A stretch of 64,000 nucleotides of DNA from an uncultured Lachnospiraceae bacterium (GTDB lineage: Bacteria > Bacillota > Clostridia > Lachnospirales > Lachnospiraceae): contig CAJUFQ010000012.1 of assembly GCA_910585625.1 (NCBI GenBank), positions 29,298 through 93,297 on the forward strand. The letters are read 5' to 3'. The notes beneath the pieces were generated by a model. The model ran no database searches, was not told where the DNA came from, and saw only the letters and a list, made by a program, of their open reading frames with translations. Below, one piece after another: positions 1-7,700 of the stretch (position 1 is its first letter; each line of letters begins with the position of its first letter). The translations under genes and the position numbers were made by a program.

Positions 1-579
1 ATGCGGAAAGCAAAGGAAAGTTTAAGCCTTGGCGATGAGAATATGAAAAATCTTCTGGAAGCAATGGAGGATATACATAGGAATGCCGATGAAATCAATA
101 AGATTAACAAGCTGTTAGAGGATATTGCACAGCAGACGAATGTATTGGCGCTAAACGCTTCGGTAGAAGCAAGTCGTGCCGGGGAAATGGGCAAAGGCTT
201 TGCGGTGGTTGCTTCTGAGGTGCGTAGCCTTGCCGCACAGAGTACAGAATCCGCGCACCATGCCACAGAAGTCATCAGCCATTCCCAGTCGGCAATCGAA
301 AACGGCGTACAGTATGCGAAACAGGCGGCAGAATCTTTTGAGGATATTGAAACCATTTCCAATGAGATTTCAGAGATTACCAAATGTCTGGGCGAGGCCG
401 TGGCGGTTCAGAAAGACTCTTTGGAGAATATGACGGATCAGATTGAGCAGATTAATGATTTTGCGCAGAAGAATCTTGATGCAAGTTTTGAAAGCACGAC
501 GGCAAGCCAGAAACTGAACAGGCAGGCGGAGGAGCTGCAGGGCGTGTCAGAACGTTTTCAGTTAAGGAGGTTCAGATAA
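1..579 (+). CDS. Methyl-accepting chemotaxis protein, C-terminal part (5' end outside window)
   Basis: This is the cytoplasmic signalling domain of a chemotaxis receptor, which controls the CheA kinase through CheW. The 192 visible residues are almost all long helix. The conserved hairpin tip lies at about residues 40-80 (DIAQQTNVLALNASVEASRA, then GKGFAVVASEVRSLA). No transmembrane or ligand-binding region is visible. The frame happens to begin with ATG at base 1, but a receptor of this family is normally 500-700 residues, so the gene almost certainly starts upstream of the window. A lipoprotein gene follows after one base, with its ribosome site (AAGGAGG, 564-570) inside this gene, so the two are probably cotranscribed. 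Confidence 0.9.
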   Translation: MRKAKESLSLGDENMKNLLEAMEDIHRNADEINKINKLLEDIAQQTNVLALNASVEASRAGEMGKGFAVVASEVRSLAAQSTESAHHATEVISHSQSAIENGVQYAKQAAESFEDIETISNEISEITKCLGEAVAVQKDSLENMTDQIEQINDFAQKNLDASFESTTASQKLNRQAEELQGVSERFQLRRFR

Positions 580-580
580 A

Positions 581-1045
581 ATGAAGAGATATAAAGCTTT
601 GTGGATGCTGATTGGCTTGTTTTTGTGTTTGGCAATTTCCGGATGTGGGAACAGTAATGAAGAGGCTGGGTTTGTGGATGGATATTACACAGCTATCATG
701 TCGGATTACAGTTTTGGCTGGAAAGAGTACGTCACTATCTGCGTGATGGATAATAAAATTGTGAGCGTAGAATATAATGCAAGGAATAAGGCCGGGTTCA
801 TCAAGTCCTGGGACAGCGCTTATATGCGGAATATGAATTCTGTTTCCGGCACGTATCCCAACCGTTATACACGCGACTATGCGGCGCAGCTTCTGGAAAC
901 CCAGGGCATGGCGGAAATTGATATGCTGGCGGGGGCGTCTTCGTCCGGCGGCAATTTCCAGAAAATGACGGCGGCTCTTCTGGAGAGCGCGCAGATTGGG
1001 GATACAGAGATTCAAATCGTTCAGTCGCCGGAACCGGAGGAATAG
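581..1045 (+). CDS. FMN-binding-domain lipoprotein
   Basis: This is a 154-residue secreted lipoprotein. The N-terminus is a lipoprotein signal with a lipobox ending ISGC, so Cys22 is the probable lipidated residue. The rest resembles the small FMN-binding domain: GYYTAIMSDYSFGWKEYV, then VSVEYNARN, and AGASSSGG near residue 126 at the place where the family carries its Ser/Thr-rich flavin attachment motif. In related proteins the flavin is bound covalently and serves extracytoplasmic electron transfer. Whether this serine-rich version is flavinylated cannot be told. The start is fixed by AAGGAGG ten bases upstream. It lies one base after the receptor gene, which may suggest an environment-sensing partnership. 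Confidence 0.75.
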   Translation: MKRYKALWMLIGLFLCLAISGCGNSNEEAGFVDGYYTAIMSDYSFGWKEYVTICVMDNKIVSVEYNARNKAGFIKSWDSAYMRNMNSVSGTYPNRYTRDYAAQLLETQGMAEIDMLAGASSSGGNFQKMTAALLESAQIGDTEIQIVQSPEPEE

Positions 1046-1144
1046 AACGAAGGAATCTTGCATATGATAAAGCAGACAGAAACAAATTTTCCGGCATGGC
1101 AAAGGCTGTGCCGGAAAGAAAAACCAAAAAAATGAAGAAATAAT

Positions 1145-1173
1145 TTGACAATTCCCAAGATTTGGAATATAAT
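1145..1173 (+). promoter_or_regulatory. Consensus sigma-A promoter of the initiator tRNA
   Basis: TTGACA at 1145-1150 and TATAAT at 1168-1173 are separated by exactly 17 bases. Both hexamers match the housekeeping consensus perfectly. The tRNA begins 13 bases after the -10 box. Confidence 0.9.
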
Positions 1174-1185
1174 AAAGTCTGTTGA

Positions 1186-1259
1186 CGCGGGATGGAGCAG
1201 TCTGGAAGCTCGTCGGGCTCATAACCCGAAGGCCGCAGGTTCAAATCCTGCTCCCGCAA
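1186..1259 (+). tRNA. Initiator tRNA-fMet (CAT)
   Basis: The cloverleaf folds with a CAT anticodon in the loop CTCATAA. Two initiator hallmarks are visible: position 1 is C opposite A72, a mismatch at the top of the acceptor stem, and the anticodon stem ends in three G-C pairs (GGG/CCC). The T arm contains GTTCAAAT. CCA is not encoded. It is a single-gene unit between its own promoter and terminator. Confidence 0.95.
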
Positions 1260-1266
1260 CGCAAAT

Positions 1267-1296
1267 AGCAGTAACCGGATGGTTGCTGCTGTTTTT
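1267..1296 (+). terminator. Intrinsic terminator of the tRNA
   Basis: AGCAGTAACC (1267-1276) pairs with GGTTGCTGCT (1281-1290) with one G-U wobble and a GGAT loop, followed by GTTTTT. An ATG of the downstream gene at 1279 lies inside this hairpin, which argues against that long start for cysteine synthase. Confidence 0.85.
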
Positions 1297-1341
1297 AAAT
1301 ATGCCTATAGGCGTCAAATTAAAAAAGAAAGCAGAGTGGTT

Positions 1342-2280
1342 ATGGTTTATCAAAATATTTTAGAGGCAATGGGCAACACGCCGCTCATCCGGCTGAACCA
1401 CATGACGGATGAGGAAGACGCACAGATTCTGGTTAAATTCGAAGGATTAAATGTGGGCGGTTCCATCAAGACGAGGACAGCCTACAATATGATTCGGGAA
1501 GCCCAGGCACAGGGGCTTATCAAGGATGATACGGTTATCGTTGAGCCAACCAGCGGGAACCAGGGCATCGGTCTTGCCTTGGTAGGAGCTGTATTCGGGT
1601 ATGAGACAAAGATTATCATGCCGGATTCGGTCAGCGAAGAGCGGCGAAAGCTGGTGGAGCATTATGGGGCAAAAGTGATACTGATCCATGATGCGGGTAA
1701 TATTGGCGCGTGCATAGAGGAATGCCTGCAGACAGCCTTGCGCATGGCTAAGGAAGATGCCCGGGTATTTGTTCCCCAGCAGTTTGAAAACCCTGCCAAC
1801 CCGGCCGTACATAAGATACAGACTGGCTTAGAGATATTAGAGCAGGCAGATGGGCCAATCCATGGGTTCTGTTCCGGTATCGGTACGGGCGGAACGATAA
1901 CTGGTGTGGGAGAGACTCTGAAAGAGAAGAATCCTGGTATGTTGATTTGGGCCGTAGAGCCGGAGCATGCAGCGATTCTGTCGGGAGGCTCCATCGGGAC
2001 GCATCTGCAGATGGGGATTGGCGACGGATTGATTCCGGAAATCCTCAATCAGGAAATTTATGACGAGGTATGTATCGTTACGGATGAGGAAGCCCTTGCG
2101 ACTTCCAGGCAGCTTGCCTCCCGGGAAGGGATTATGTGCGGGATTTCCAGCGGGACAAATGTGGCTGCAGCTATTAAGCTCGCAAAGCTGCTGGGAAAAG
2201 GCAAGACCGTAGTTACAATCCTGCCGGATACAGCGGAGCGGTATTTTTCCACTCCTCTGTTTGAAGAGCCAGAGGCTTAG
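1342..2280 (+). CDS. cysK: Cysteine synthase family PLP enzyme
   Basis: This is a 312-residue fold-type II PLP enzyme that would make cysteine from O-acetylserine and sulfide. The N-terminus ILEAMGNTPLIRL is typical. The PLP lysine is Lys43 in GGSIKTRTA, the substrate loop is TSGNQG at 70-75, and the phosphate loop is GTGGT at 181-185. The Asp that normally follows the lysine (SVKDR) is replaced by Thr, which may mark a subfamily. An upstream ATG at 1279 is rejected because it lies in the tRNA terminator and the family N-terminus matches the start at 1342. The ribosome site is weak. The stop overlaps the convergent NlpC/P60 gene by four bases. Confidence 0.88.
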   Translation: MVYQNILEAMGNTPLIRLNHMTDEEDAQILVKFEGLNVGGSIKTRTAYNMIREAQAQGLIKDDTVIVEPTSGNQGIGLALVGAVFGYETKIIMPDSVSEERRKLVEHYGAKVILIHDAGNIGACIEECLQTALRMAKEDARVFVPQQFENPANPAVHKIQTGLEILEQADGPIHGFCSGIGTGGTITGVGETLKEKNPGMLIWAVEPEHAAILSGGSIGTHLQMGIGDGLIPEILNQEIYDEVCIVTDEEALATSRQLASREGIMCGISSGTNVAAAIKLAKLLGKGKTVVTILPDTAERYFSTPLFEEPEA

Positions 2281-3116
2281 CAGAAAGCACTGCCTATGGC
2301 ATAGAGGCTGTCCGCTAAGTCCGGGCGGTAATCCATATCCTGGGGATTGAGGCTGTTGATGACGCAGCGAAAACTGTTCAAATTCCCGGTGGCATGGATA
2401 TATTTGTCGTTGCCCAGATAGAGAGCCACATGTCCCGGGAAATATAGGAGGTCTGCAGGCTTGATCTGGGAGCGGGGGATTTCCCGTATCGGATATCCTG
2501 ATTTGATGGCAGCGTCTCGGTAGATAAGGATGCCGCACATGAAATAGCTCATAAATGTAAGCCCGGAGCAGTCAATGCCCTCATGGGTCTTACCGCCCCA
2601 GCGGTATTGGACGCCGAGGTAGGAGAGGGCATAGTTTATGATAGAGGTGCGAAGTTCCGTCTGAGAATCTGCCAGGGACTGTGAAGCAGCTAAAGCGACT
2701 GCCGGCACATATCCTGTGGTTTGGTCTGCCAGCCTGATCTTCTGCCAGCCGTCTTTGCGTCCGCCGCAAGGGATTACGGTACTTCCCATATAAAGTGTGG
2801 TGAGGACGGGGGCTTGTACCTTCGGCGCGGCTAAAATATCTGTGAGCCGCTGGGTGAGAAGCAGAAGCGAGCCGGAACGGATATTCCACATGCCGTACTC
2901 CTCTTGGGAAATCTTATGTACGTCTCTCATATTCAGCCATCCGCTGTAACCGTAGTGTGTAATGACCTTTAAGAAATCTCCGCGGCATTCGCTGACTGTG
3001 AGCAGCCATCCTGATAATACTTCGTCTGAGACGTTCCGGCCGGTCAGGCAGTTGCTTGTTTGAATGACACTTTCGTAGAGGGTGGCTTTGGGGGCAATGA
3101 CGATGGCTTGCTGCAT
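2277..3116 (-). CDS. NlpC/P60 cysteine peptidase with SH3-like domains
   Basis: This 279-residue protein has two SH3-like beta segments (about 1-70 and 85-145) and a C-terminal NlpC/P60 domain. The catalytic residues are Cys183 (GIDCSG), His229 (GHVALYLG) and His241 (IHATG). No signal peptide is seen, so it should act in the cytoplasm. The layout matches gamma-D-glutamyl-L-diamino-acid endopeptidases of the YkfC type, which trim muropeptides during wall recycling. A dipeptidase gene lies 12 bases upstream on the same strand, supporting a peptide-recycling operon. The substrate assignment is inferred. Confidence 0.85.
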   Translation of the reverse strand: MQQAIVIAPKATLYESVIQTSNCLTGRNVSDEVLSGWLLTVSECRGDFLKVITHYGYSGWLNMRDVHKISQEEYGMWNIRSGSLLLLTQRLTDILAAPKVQAPVLTTLYMGSTVIPCGGRKDGWQKIRLADQTTGYVPAVALAASQSLADSQTELRTSIINYALSYLGVQYRWGGKTHEGIDCSGLTFMSYFMCGILIYRDAAIKSGYPIREIPRSQIKPADLLYFPGHVALYLGNDKYIHATGNLNSFRCVINSLNPQDMDYRPDLADSLYAIGSAFC

Positions 3117-3128
3117 GGCGTCTCCTTT

Positions 3129-4175
3129 TTATAATAGTTCCCGATAGAAATTCAGCACATTCTTGTAAAAAATCTGTTCTATCTCACTTGTGTGAAATCC
3201 GCATTTTCTCAATTCATGTTCTAATAATTCCATCTGGCTGCAATTTTCCAGTTCCAGGTTGTCGTCAATTCCGTCAAAATCAGAACCGAGTCCTATACAG
3301 TATATGCCGCCAATATTGGAAATATGACAGATATGCCGCACAATATCTTTAGCGCGGCTGAAAAAGATACCTTTTTCATCTGGCGTATCGGAAAGGAACG
3401 GACCATAATAGTTGACGCCGATGACGCCGCCTTTCTCTGCAATGTTTTGGATCAGCGTATCGGTAAGGTTCCGTCCGCGTCCACAGAGGGATTGTGCATT
3501 GGAATGGCTGGCGCAGAATGGCCTTGTGGCAAATCGGCACACATCTTGGATGCCTTCATCGGACAGATGGGAGACGTCGGCAATGATGCCCAGGCGTTCC
3601 ATCTCAGAAAGGAATTCTATACCCATGCTGGTCAGGCCTTTTTGCGGCCGCAAGGAAACGCTTCCGTTATCTGGATTCGGGTGGGGAAGGGCGGCGGGTC
3701 TGGGAACTCTGTCATTCTTTAAACCAGTGAGGGGAGCTGGCTCTGCAGGAAAGCCCAGCGTGTTAGGGTAATTCCAGGTAAAGGTCATCATGCGCACCCC
3801 TAAGTCATAGATTTCTGATAATCTGTCCGGGCTGCCGCCACATACTTCCCCCTCTTCTAAGGTCAGGAGTGCGGACATTTTCCCCTGCTTTTCGTTTGCA
3901 AGGATATCGGTAAAATCCGTGACAGGCAAAATCAGGTCGGAATTTTTCTGTATTTCTTCGCGGAAGACTGCAAGCTGTCCGTGGAAGGTTTCATAAGGAT
4001 TTTGGGTTTCGCTCAAATCGATGAACAACGCAAAATTCTGCATAAGATAATCGGCAGACTTCATTTTCATGAGGTCTGCCTGAAACATGTTTTCTCTGAG
4101 GTTTGCTTCTTTGTCCTGTTCTCTCTCCTGGTAAATGCGGGAGATTGTGTCACAGTGCATGTCAATGATTTTCAT
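3129..4175 (-). CDS. Membrane-dipeptidase family (M19) peptidase
   Basis: This is a 348-residue metallopeptidase of the renal-dipeptidase family, which cleaves L-D or D-D dipeptides. The N-terminal metal motif is IIDMHCDT (His7, Asp9). The bridging glutamate is in LTLEEGEV, and further histidines lie in DVSHLS and CASHSNA. The length is normal and there is no signal peptide, so it is probably cytoplasmic. With the NlpC/P60 gene it would finish degradation of cell-wall peptides. It is the first gene of this two-gene unit. Confidence 0.87.
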   Translation of the reverse strand: MKIIDMHCDTISRIYQEREQDKEANLRENMFQADLMKMKSADYLMQNFALFIDLSETQNPYETFHGQLAVFREEIQKNSDLILPVTDFTDILANEKQGKMSALLTLEEGEVCGGSPDRLSEIYDLGVRMMTFTWNYPNTLGFPAEPAPLTGLKNDRVPRPAALPHPNPDNGSVSLRPQKGLTSMGIEFLSEMERLGIIADVSHLSDEGIQDVCRFATRPFCASHSNAQSLCGRGRNLTDTLIQNIAEKGGVIGVNYYGPFLSDTPDEKGIFFSRAKDIVRHICHISNIGGIYCIGLGSDFDGIDDNLELENCSQMELLEHELRKCGFHTSEIEQIFYKNVLNFYRELL

Positions 4176-4280
4176 GGAATGCCTCCGTAGAGATAGTGTT
4201 TTTTAATCATACGCGGCATGACGCAAGGGAATGCCAGGAGAAAAGGAAATCCTGCCCCGTGCGCCGATGGAAAGCCAGGG

Positions 4281-6692
4281 CTATTTTAAAATCACGAAAT
4301 TGGGCGTTGTGGCAAAACTTACGACGGCGCTGCCCAGAGATTCCATATAAATCCGGTTCTCGTTCGTAGTGTAGATGCCGCTGGGGTTGGTCATCAGCCA
4401 AGCAGGCGCATCAAAAAAGGCTACGTCTGGGTTCACTATCTTATAAAAATCTTTTTTCAGTCCGCCATTTCCGTGATGTCCCATCTGAAGATAGTCAGAT
4501 GGGAGGATTTTTGCATATTTGCCTTTCAGATAATCACTGGCGCTTTTGCCGATGTCTGAACAAAAGAGCATGGATTCTTCCTTCCCATAAATTTTAAACA
4601 TCATCGATCCGTCGTTTATCAAGTCGGATGAGAGGTCGTCAATCTTCTTTTCATAGGCGCTTAATACCTCAAGCCTGAGTTTATGTATGTTCAGCGTATC
4701 GCCGGTATGCAGATACTGTAATTGCGGGATATCCATGGAGAGGAATTGTTTATATATTTCCACGCTGTCCCATGGCGCATTTTCAAGGCAAAGTTTAGGC
4801 GGAGCCATCTTCACGGCATAAATTTTATCAATGACGATGTCCCCGGCAGTTCCGTAAAGCTGGCAGAATGCACCGATATGGTCTTGGTGTGGATGTGTGA
4901 GGATCCATGCATGAACGTGGCCGCCCATGCTGACAATGGTCTTATGGACTATATCTGCATTGTCTTCCCATCCTCCATCCACGACAATCAGGTGTCCATG
5001 GGTGTCCTGGATGGTATAGAAGGTCATCTGCAGCCCGTTGTCATCCCCATGTTGCGTAATTATCCAATCTGTGCCTAAAATCAGGTTGTCTGTTGTCATT
5101 GCCCTGGAATAGCTGCCGTAGCCAGTTGCCGTTTTGCCGGTACAGATTGCCCGGATTTTATAATAATAGCGTACTTCAGGTTTGGCAGTATTATCCGTGT
5201 AGCTTAGGGTGCTGCCGGAAGCTATTTTCTTGATAGTCTGGAAGCTGCCGTTTTTTTTCGTGCTTCTTGTGATTTCATATCCGCTCGCGCCTGCGGTTTT
5301 CTGCCATCTCAGCTTCCAGCCATTTAAAGCAGTCAGATTTATGCTGTGGATGCGTGCTTCGGCCAGCGTCCATGCAGATGCCTTTGCAGATTGCTTTCCG
5401 TAACCCCTGCTGCCGGCGGCATGGTTTAACGCCTGGATTTTGTAAAAATATTTCTGCCCAGCCGATAATTTTTTATCTGTGTAGGAAGTCTGTTCGCCAA
5501 TATCCGCAACTTTTGCATATTTCCCGTCCTTAGAATTGCTTCGGTAAATACAGTAGCCGTCTGCGCCTGCTGTTTTTTTCCATTTGATTTCCAGGCTGGT
5601 GGAGGTTTTTGAGCGGGCATAGAGAATCTTGGGGACGCCGATGGGCAATCCGTTCCCAGGTTTGGATTTGCTGCCGAATCCCGTCTTTCCCTGATGCTGG
5701 TTGATCGTGCGGATTTTGTAATAATAGTTCTTGCCGGCTTCCACATGGTTGTCCGTATAGGTCTTGCAGTTTCCTTTGACGGTGGCAATTTTCTTATATT
5801 TGCTTTCGGGATCTGTACTGCGGAAAATCTGATAACGGTAGGTTCCTGCAACCTTTTTCCATGTTATATGCAGCGAGCCATCCTTGCAGACAACAGAGGA
5901 TATTTTGGTTTTGCCGACGGATATACCAGACACGGCTGGCGATAAGCTTCCAAACCCCCGGTGGTTGTTGTGCGTGGCAAAGGCTTTTATTTTGTAGCTG
6001 TATGTAAGCCCTGCGGTAAGTCCGGTATCGTGGTAAATTTCTGTCTCCCCGGAGGGGATTTCAGCAATCTGATCATATTTTCCTGTAGTTAAGTTTTTGC
6101 GGTATAGGAGATAGCCTTCTGCGTTTGCCGTCTGTACCCAGCTTACGTCGAGCATCCCACTGCCTGCGGAACTAACATATAAAGGCTGGCATTTTTCAAG
6201 AAGAAAGACTTCTGCCGGCTCTGACAGGGCAAAAACATTTCCGCCGCGCATGGCGCCTATTTTATAATAGTAGGTTTTGCCAGGTGTGAGTCCGCTGTCC
6301 GTATAGGAGAATGAGGACTTGCCGGTTTTTGTTATCTGCTTATATTTTCCGTCGGCGCGAGAGCTTCGGAAGATGATATATGCATTGGCTCCTTTTGTTT
6401 CAGCCCAGGAAATCTTAATTTTACCAGAAGACTTGGCAAAGGCTGTCGTGATGGCAGCCGTTAGCTCTGTGTCTTCTCCGGTCTGGGCGTCTTTCTCCGC
6501 TGCCGGGCTAGCGTCTGTTTCTATGTCTGCTGGTGAAATAGTTTCCAGTCGTGTATGCGTTTCTGTTTCCATATTTGTATCATGTTCTGTAACCATCCTC
6601 GGTGTTGCTTGCGGCTGGTCGGAATTTGCAGGCGCTGCCGGATAGATCAGCGCGGCACAGAGGATAGAAGTGATGAGTGATGATAGCTGCAT
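4281..6692 (-). CDS. Exported protein: five Fn3-like repeats plus metallo-beta-lactamase domain
   Basis: The start at 6692 is set by GGAGG (6701-6705) eight bases upstream; a longer TTG start would overlap that site. The 803-residue protein begins with a signal peptide (LITSILCAALIYPAAPA). It then carries five fibronectin-III-like repeats of about 90 residues, each with W..T.GA.GY.IYRS and a YYYKIRA-like strand (about 70-540). The C-terminal quarter is a metallo-beta-lactamase fold with metal motif HPHQDH at 600-605 and VVDGGWEDNADI before it, resembling ComEC-type hydrolases. The substrate is unknown. No sorting signal or terminal membrane anchor is seen, so it is probably secreted. Confidence 0.82.
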   Translation of the reverse strand: MQLSSLITSILCAALIYPAAPANSDQPQATPRMVTEHDTNMETETHTRLETISPADIETDASPAAEKDAQTGEDTELTAAITTAFAKSSGKIKISWAETKGANAYIIFRSSRADGKYKQITKTGKSSFSYTDSGLTPGKTYYYKIGAMRGGNVFALSEPAEVFLLEKCQPLYVSSAGSGMLDVSWVQTANAEGYLLYRKNLTTGKYDQIAEIPSGETEIYHDTGLTAGLTYSYKIKAFATHNNHRGFGSLSPAVSGISVGKTKISSVVCKDGSLHITWKKVAGTYRYQIFRSTDPESKYKKIATVKGNCKTYTDNHVEAGKNYYYKIRTINQHQGKTGFGSKSKPGNGLPIGVPKILYARSKTSTSLEIKWKKTAGADGYCIYRSNSKDGKYAKVADIGEQTSYTDKKLSAGQKYFYKIQALNHAAGSRGYGKQSAKASAWTLAEARIHSINLTALNGWKLRWQKTAGASGYEITRSTKKNGSFQTIKKIASGSTLSYTDNTAKPEVRYYYKIRAICTGKTATGYGSYSRAMTTDNLILGTDWIITQHGDDNGLQMTFYTIQDTHGHLIVVDGGWEDNADIVHKTIVSMGGHVHAWILTHPHQDHIGAFCQLYGTAGDIVIDKIYAVKMAPPKLCLENAPWDSVEIYKQFLSMDIPQLQYLHTGDTLNIHKLRLEVLSAYEKKIDDLSSDLINDGSMMFKIYGKEESMLFCSDIGKSASDYLKGKYAKILPSDYLQMGHHGNGGLKKDFYKIVNPDVAFFDAPAWLMTNPSGIYTTNENRIYMESLGSAVVSFATTPNFVILK

Positions 6693-6882
6693 TTCTTGTT
6701 CCTCCAAGGCGGTTTAGTCTTTTTATCCTGCTATATTATATCTTATTCTGATTTTTTCCACAATGAAAAAATACTTCCCGAAATACTACCCTAGGAGAAT
6801 AGAAATTTATCGGTTTTTCTGTTATAAATCCTATGAAGAAAGGCTTTTGAAGTTAATTTTGGCTTATGCTCGTTATAAAGAT

Positions 6883-6914
6883 TGTAAGAAAGCTGTAAGG
6901 TAATTTTATATTAT
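6883..6914 (+). promoter_or_regulatory. Candidate response-regulator promoter of the ABC efflux operon
   Basis: TGTAAG occurs at 6883-6888 and again at 6894-6899, an 11-base period that places both copies on one DNA face. TATTAT at 6909-6914 is a plausible -10 box, and the -35 position is poor. This layout is typical of promoters activated by OmpR-family regulators. No regulator gene is adjacent, so the assignment is inferred. The rest of 6693-6989 shows nothing else clear. Confidence 0.45.
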
Positions 6915-6989
6915 CATTAAGAAATAGGGCGTAAGATAAAAATAACAATAAGACAGAGTAAGAAAACAGATAGAAAGGAAGGTAACGTT

Positions 6990-7697
6990 GTGGATAACTT
7001 AATCAGTGTCCGGGATATGTGTAAGATTTACAATCCTGGGGAGAATGAAGTCCGCGCACTGGATCATGTGAGCCTGGAGATAGAAAAAGGTGAATTTGTG
7101 GCAATCATCGGGCATTCCGGTTCGGGAAAGTCTACGCTGATGAATATGCTGGGATGCCTGGATGTGCCTACTTCCGGATCTTATTATCTGAACGGCAAGG
7201 ATGTGTCCGCCATGAAGGATAACCAGCTGTCGGAAATCCGAAATCAGGAAATTGGCTTTATTTTTCAGGGGTTCAACCTGATTGCGAACCTGACGGCCCT
7301 GGAAAATGTGGAACTGCCCCTTATTTACCGCGGTATCGGAAGAGCGCAGCGGCATAAGCTGGCAAAGGAAGCATTGGTACGCGTAGGACTTGAAAAGCGG
7401 ATGGAGCATAAGCCGTCAGAGATGTCAGGAGGGCAGCAGCAGCGGGTTGCCATAGCCCGGGCGATTGCGGCACAACCGCCGGTGATCCTTGCGGATGAGC
7501 CTACCGGTAATTTGGATTCGGCTTCTACCCAGGAAATTATGGAGATTCTCAAAAGCCTTCATGAGGCCGGGCGCAGCGTAATCTTGATTACCCATGACAA
7601 TGAGATAGCAGAACAGGCAAAGCGGGTGATTCGTATTTTAGATGGAAAGATTGTGGAAGATTACCGTAATTCGCAGCAGAAAACGCAGGAGGCTTAA
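6990..7697 (+). CDS. ABC transporter ATP-binding protein (MacB/LolD type)
   Basis: This 235-residue ATPase powers the permease encoded at 9523. Walker A is GHSGSGKST, the signature is SGGQQQRVAIARA, and Walker B is VILADEPTGNLD. The MacB/LolD class works with FtsX-like permeases to extrude peptides, antibiotics or lipoproteins rather than to import. Translation starts at GTG after GAAAGGAAGG. The adaptor gene begins three bases after the stop, so the three genes are one operon. Confidence 0.93.
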   Translation: MDNLISVRDMCKIYNPGENEVRALDHVSLEIEKGEFVAIIGHSGSGKSTLMNMLGCLDVPTSGSYYLNGKDVSAMKDNQLSEIRNQEIGFIFQGFNLIANLTALENVELPLIYRGIGRAQRHKLAKEALVRVGLEKRMEHKPSEMSGGQQQRVAIARAIAAQPPVILADEPTGNLDSASTQEIMEILKSLHEAGRSVILITHDNEIAEQAKRVIRILDGKIVEDYRNSQQKTQEA

Positions 7698-7700
7698 TCA

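Noticed and set aside
1089..1116. Hairpin TTCCGGCA/TGCCGGAA as terminator of the lipoprotein gene
   Set aside because: It is followed by A-rich, not T-rich, sequence on the plus strand.
572..1222. Long minus-strand frame across the FMN-binding lipoprotein gene
   Set aside because: It lies opposite a well-supported gene, has no ribosome site and an unnatural Pro/His/Cys-rich composition.
1279..1341. Upstream extension of cysteine synthase
   Set aside because: The ATG sits in the tRNA terminator, and the 21 extra residues do not fit the family.
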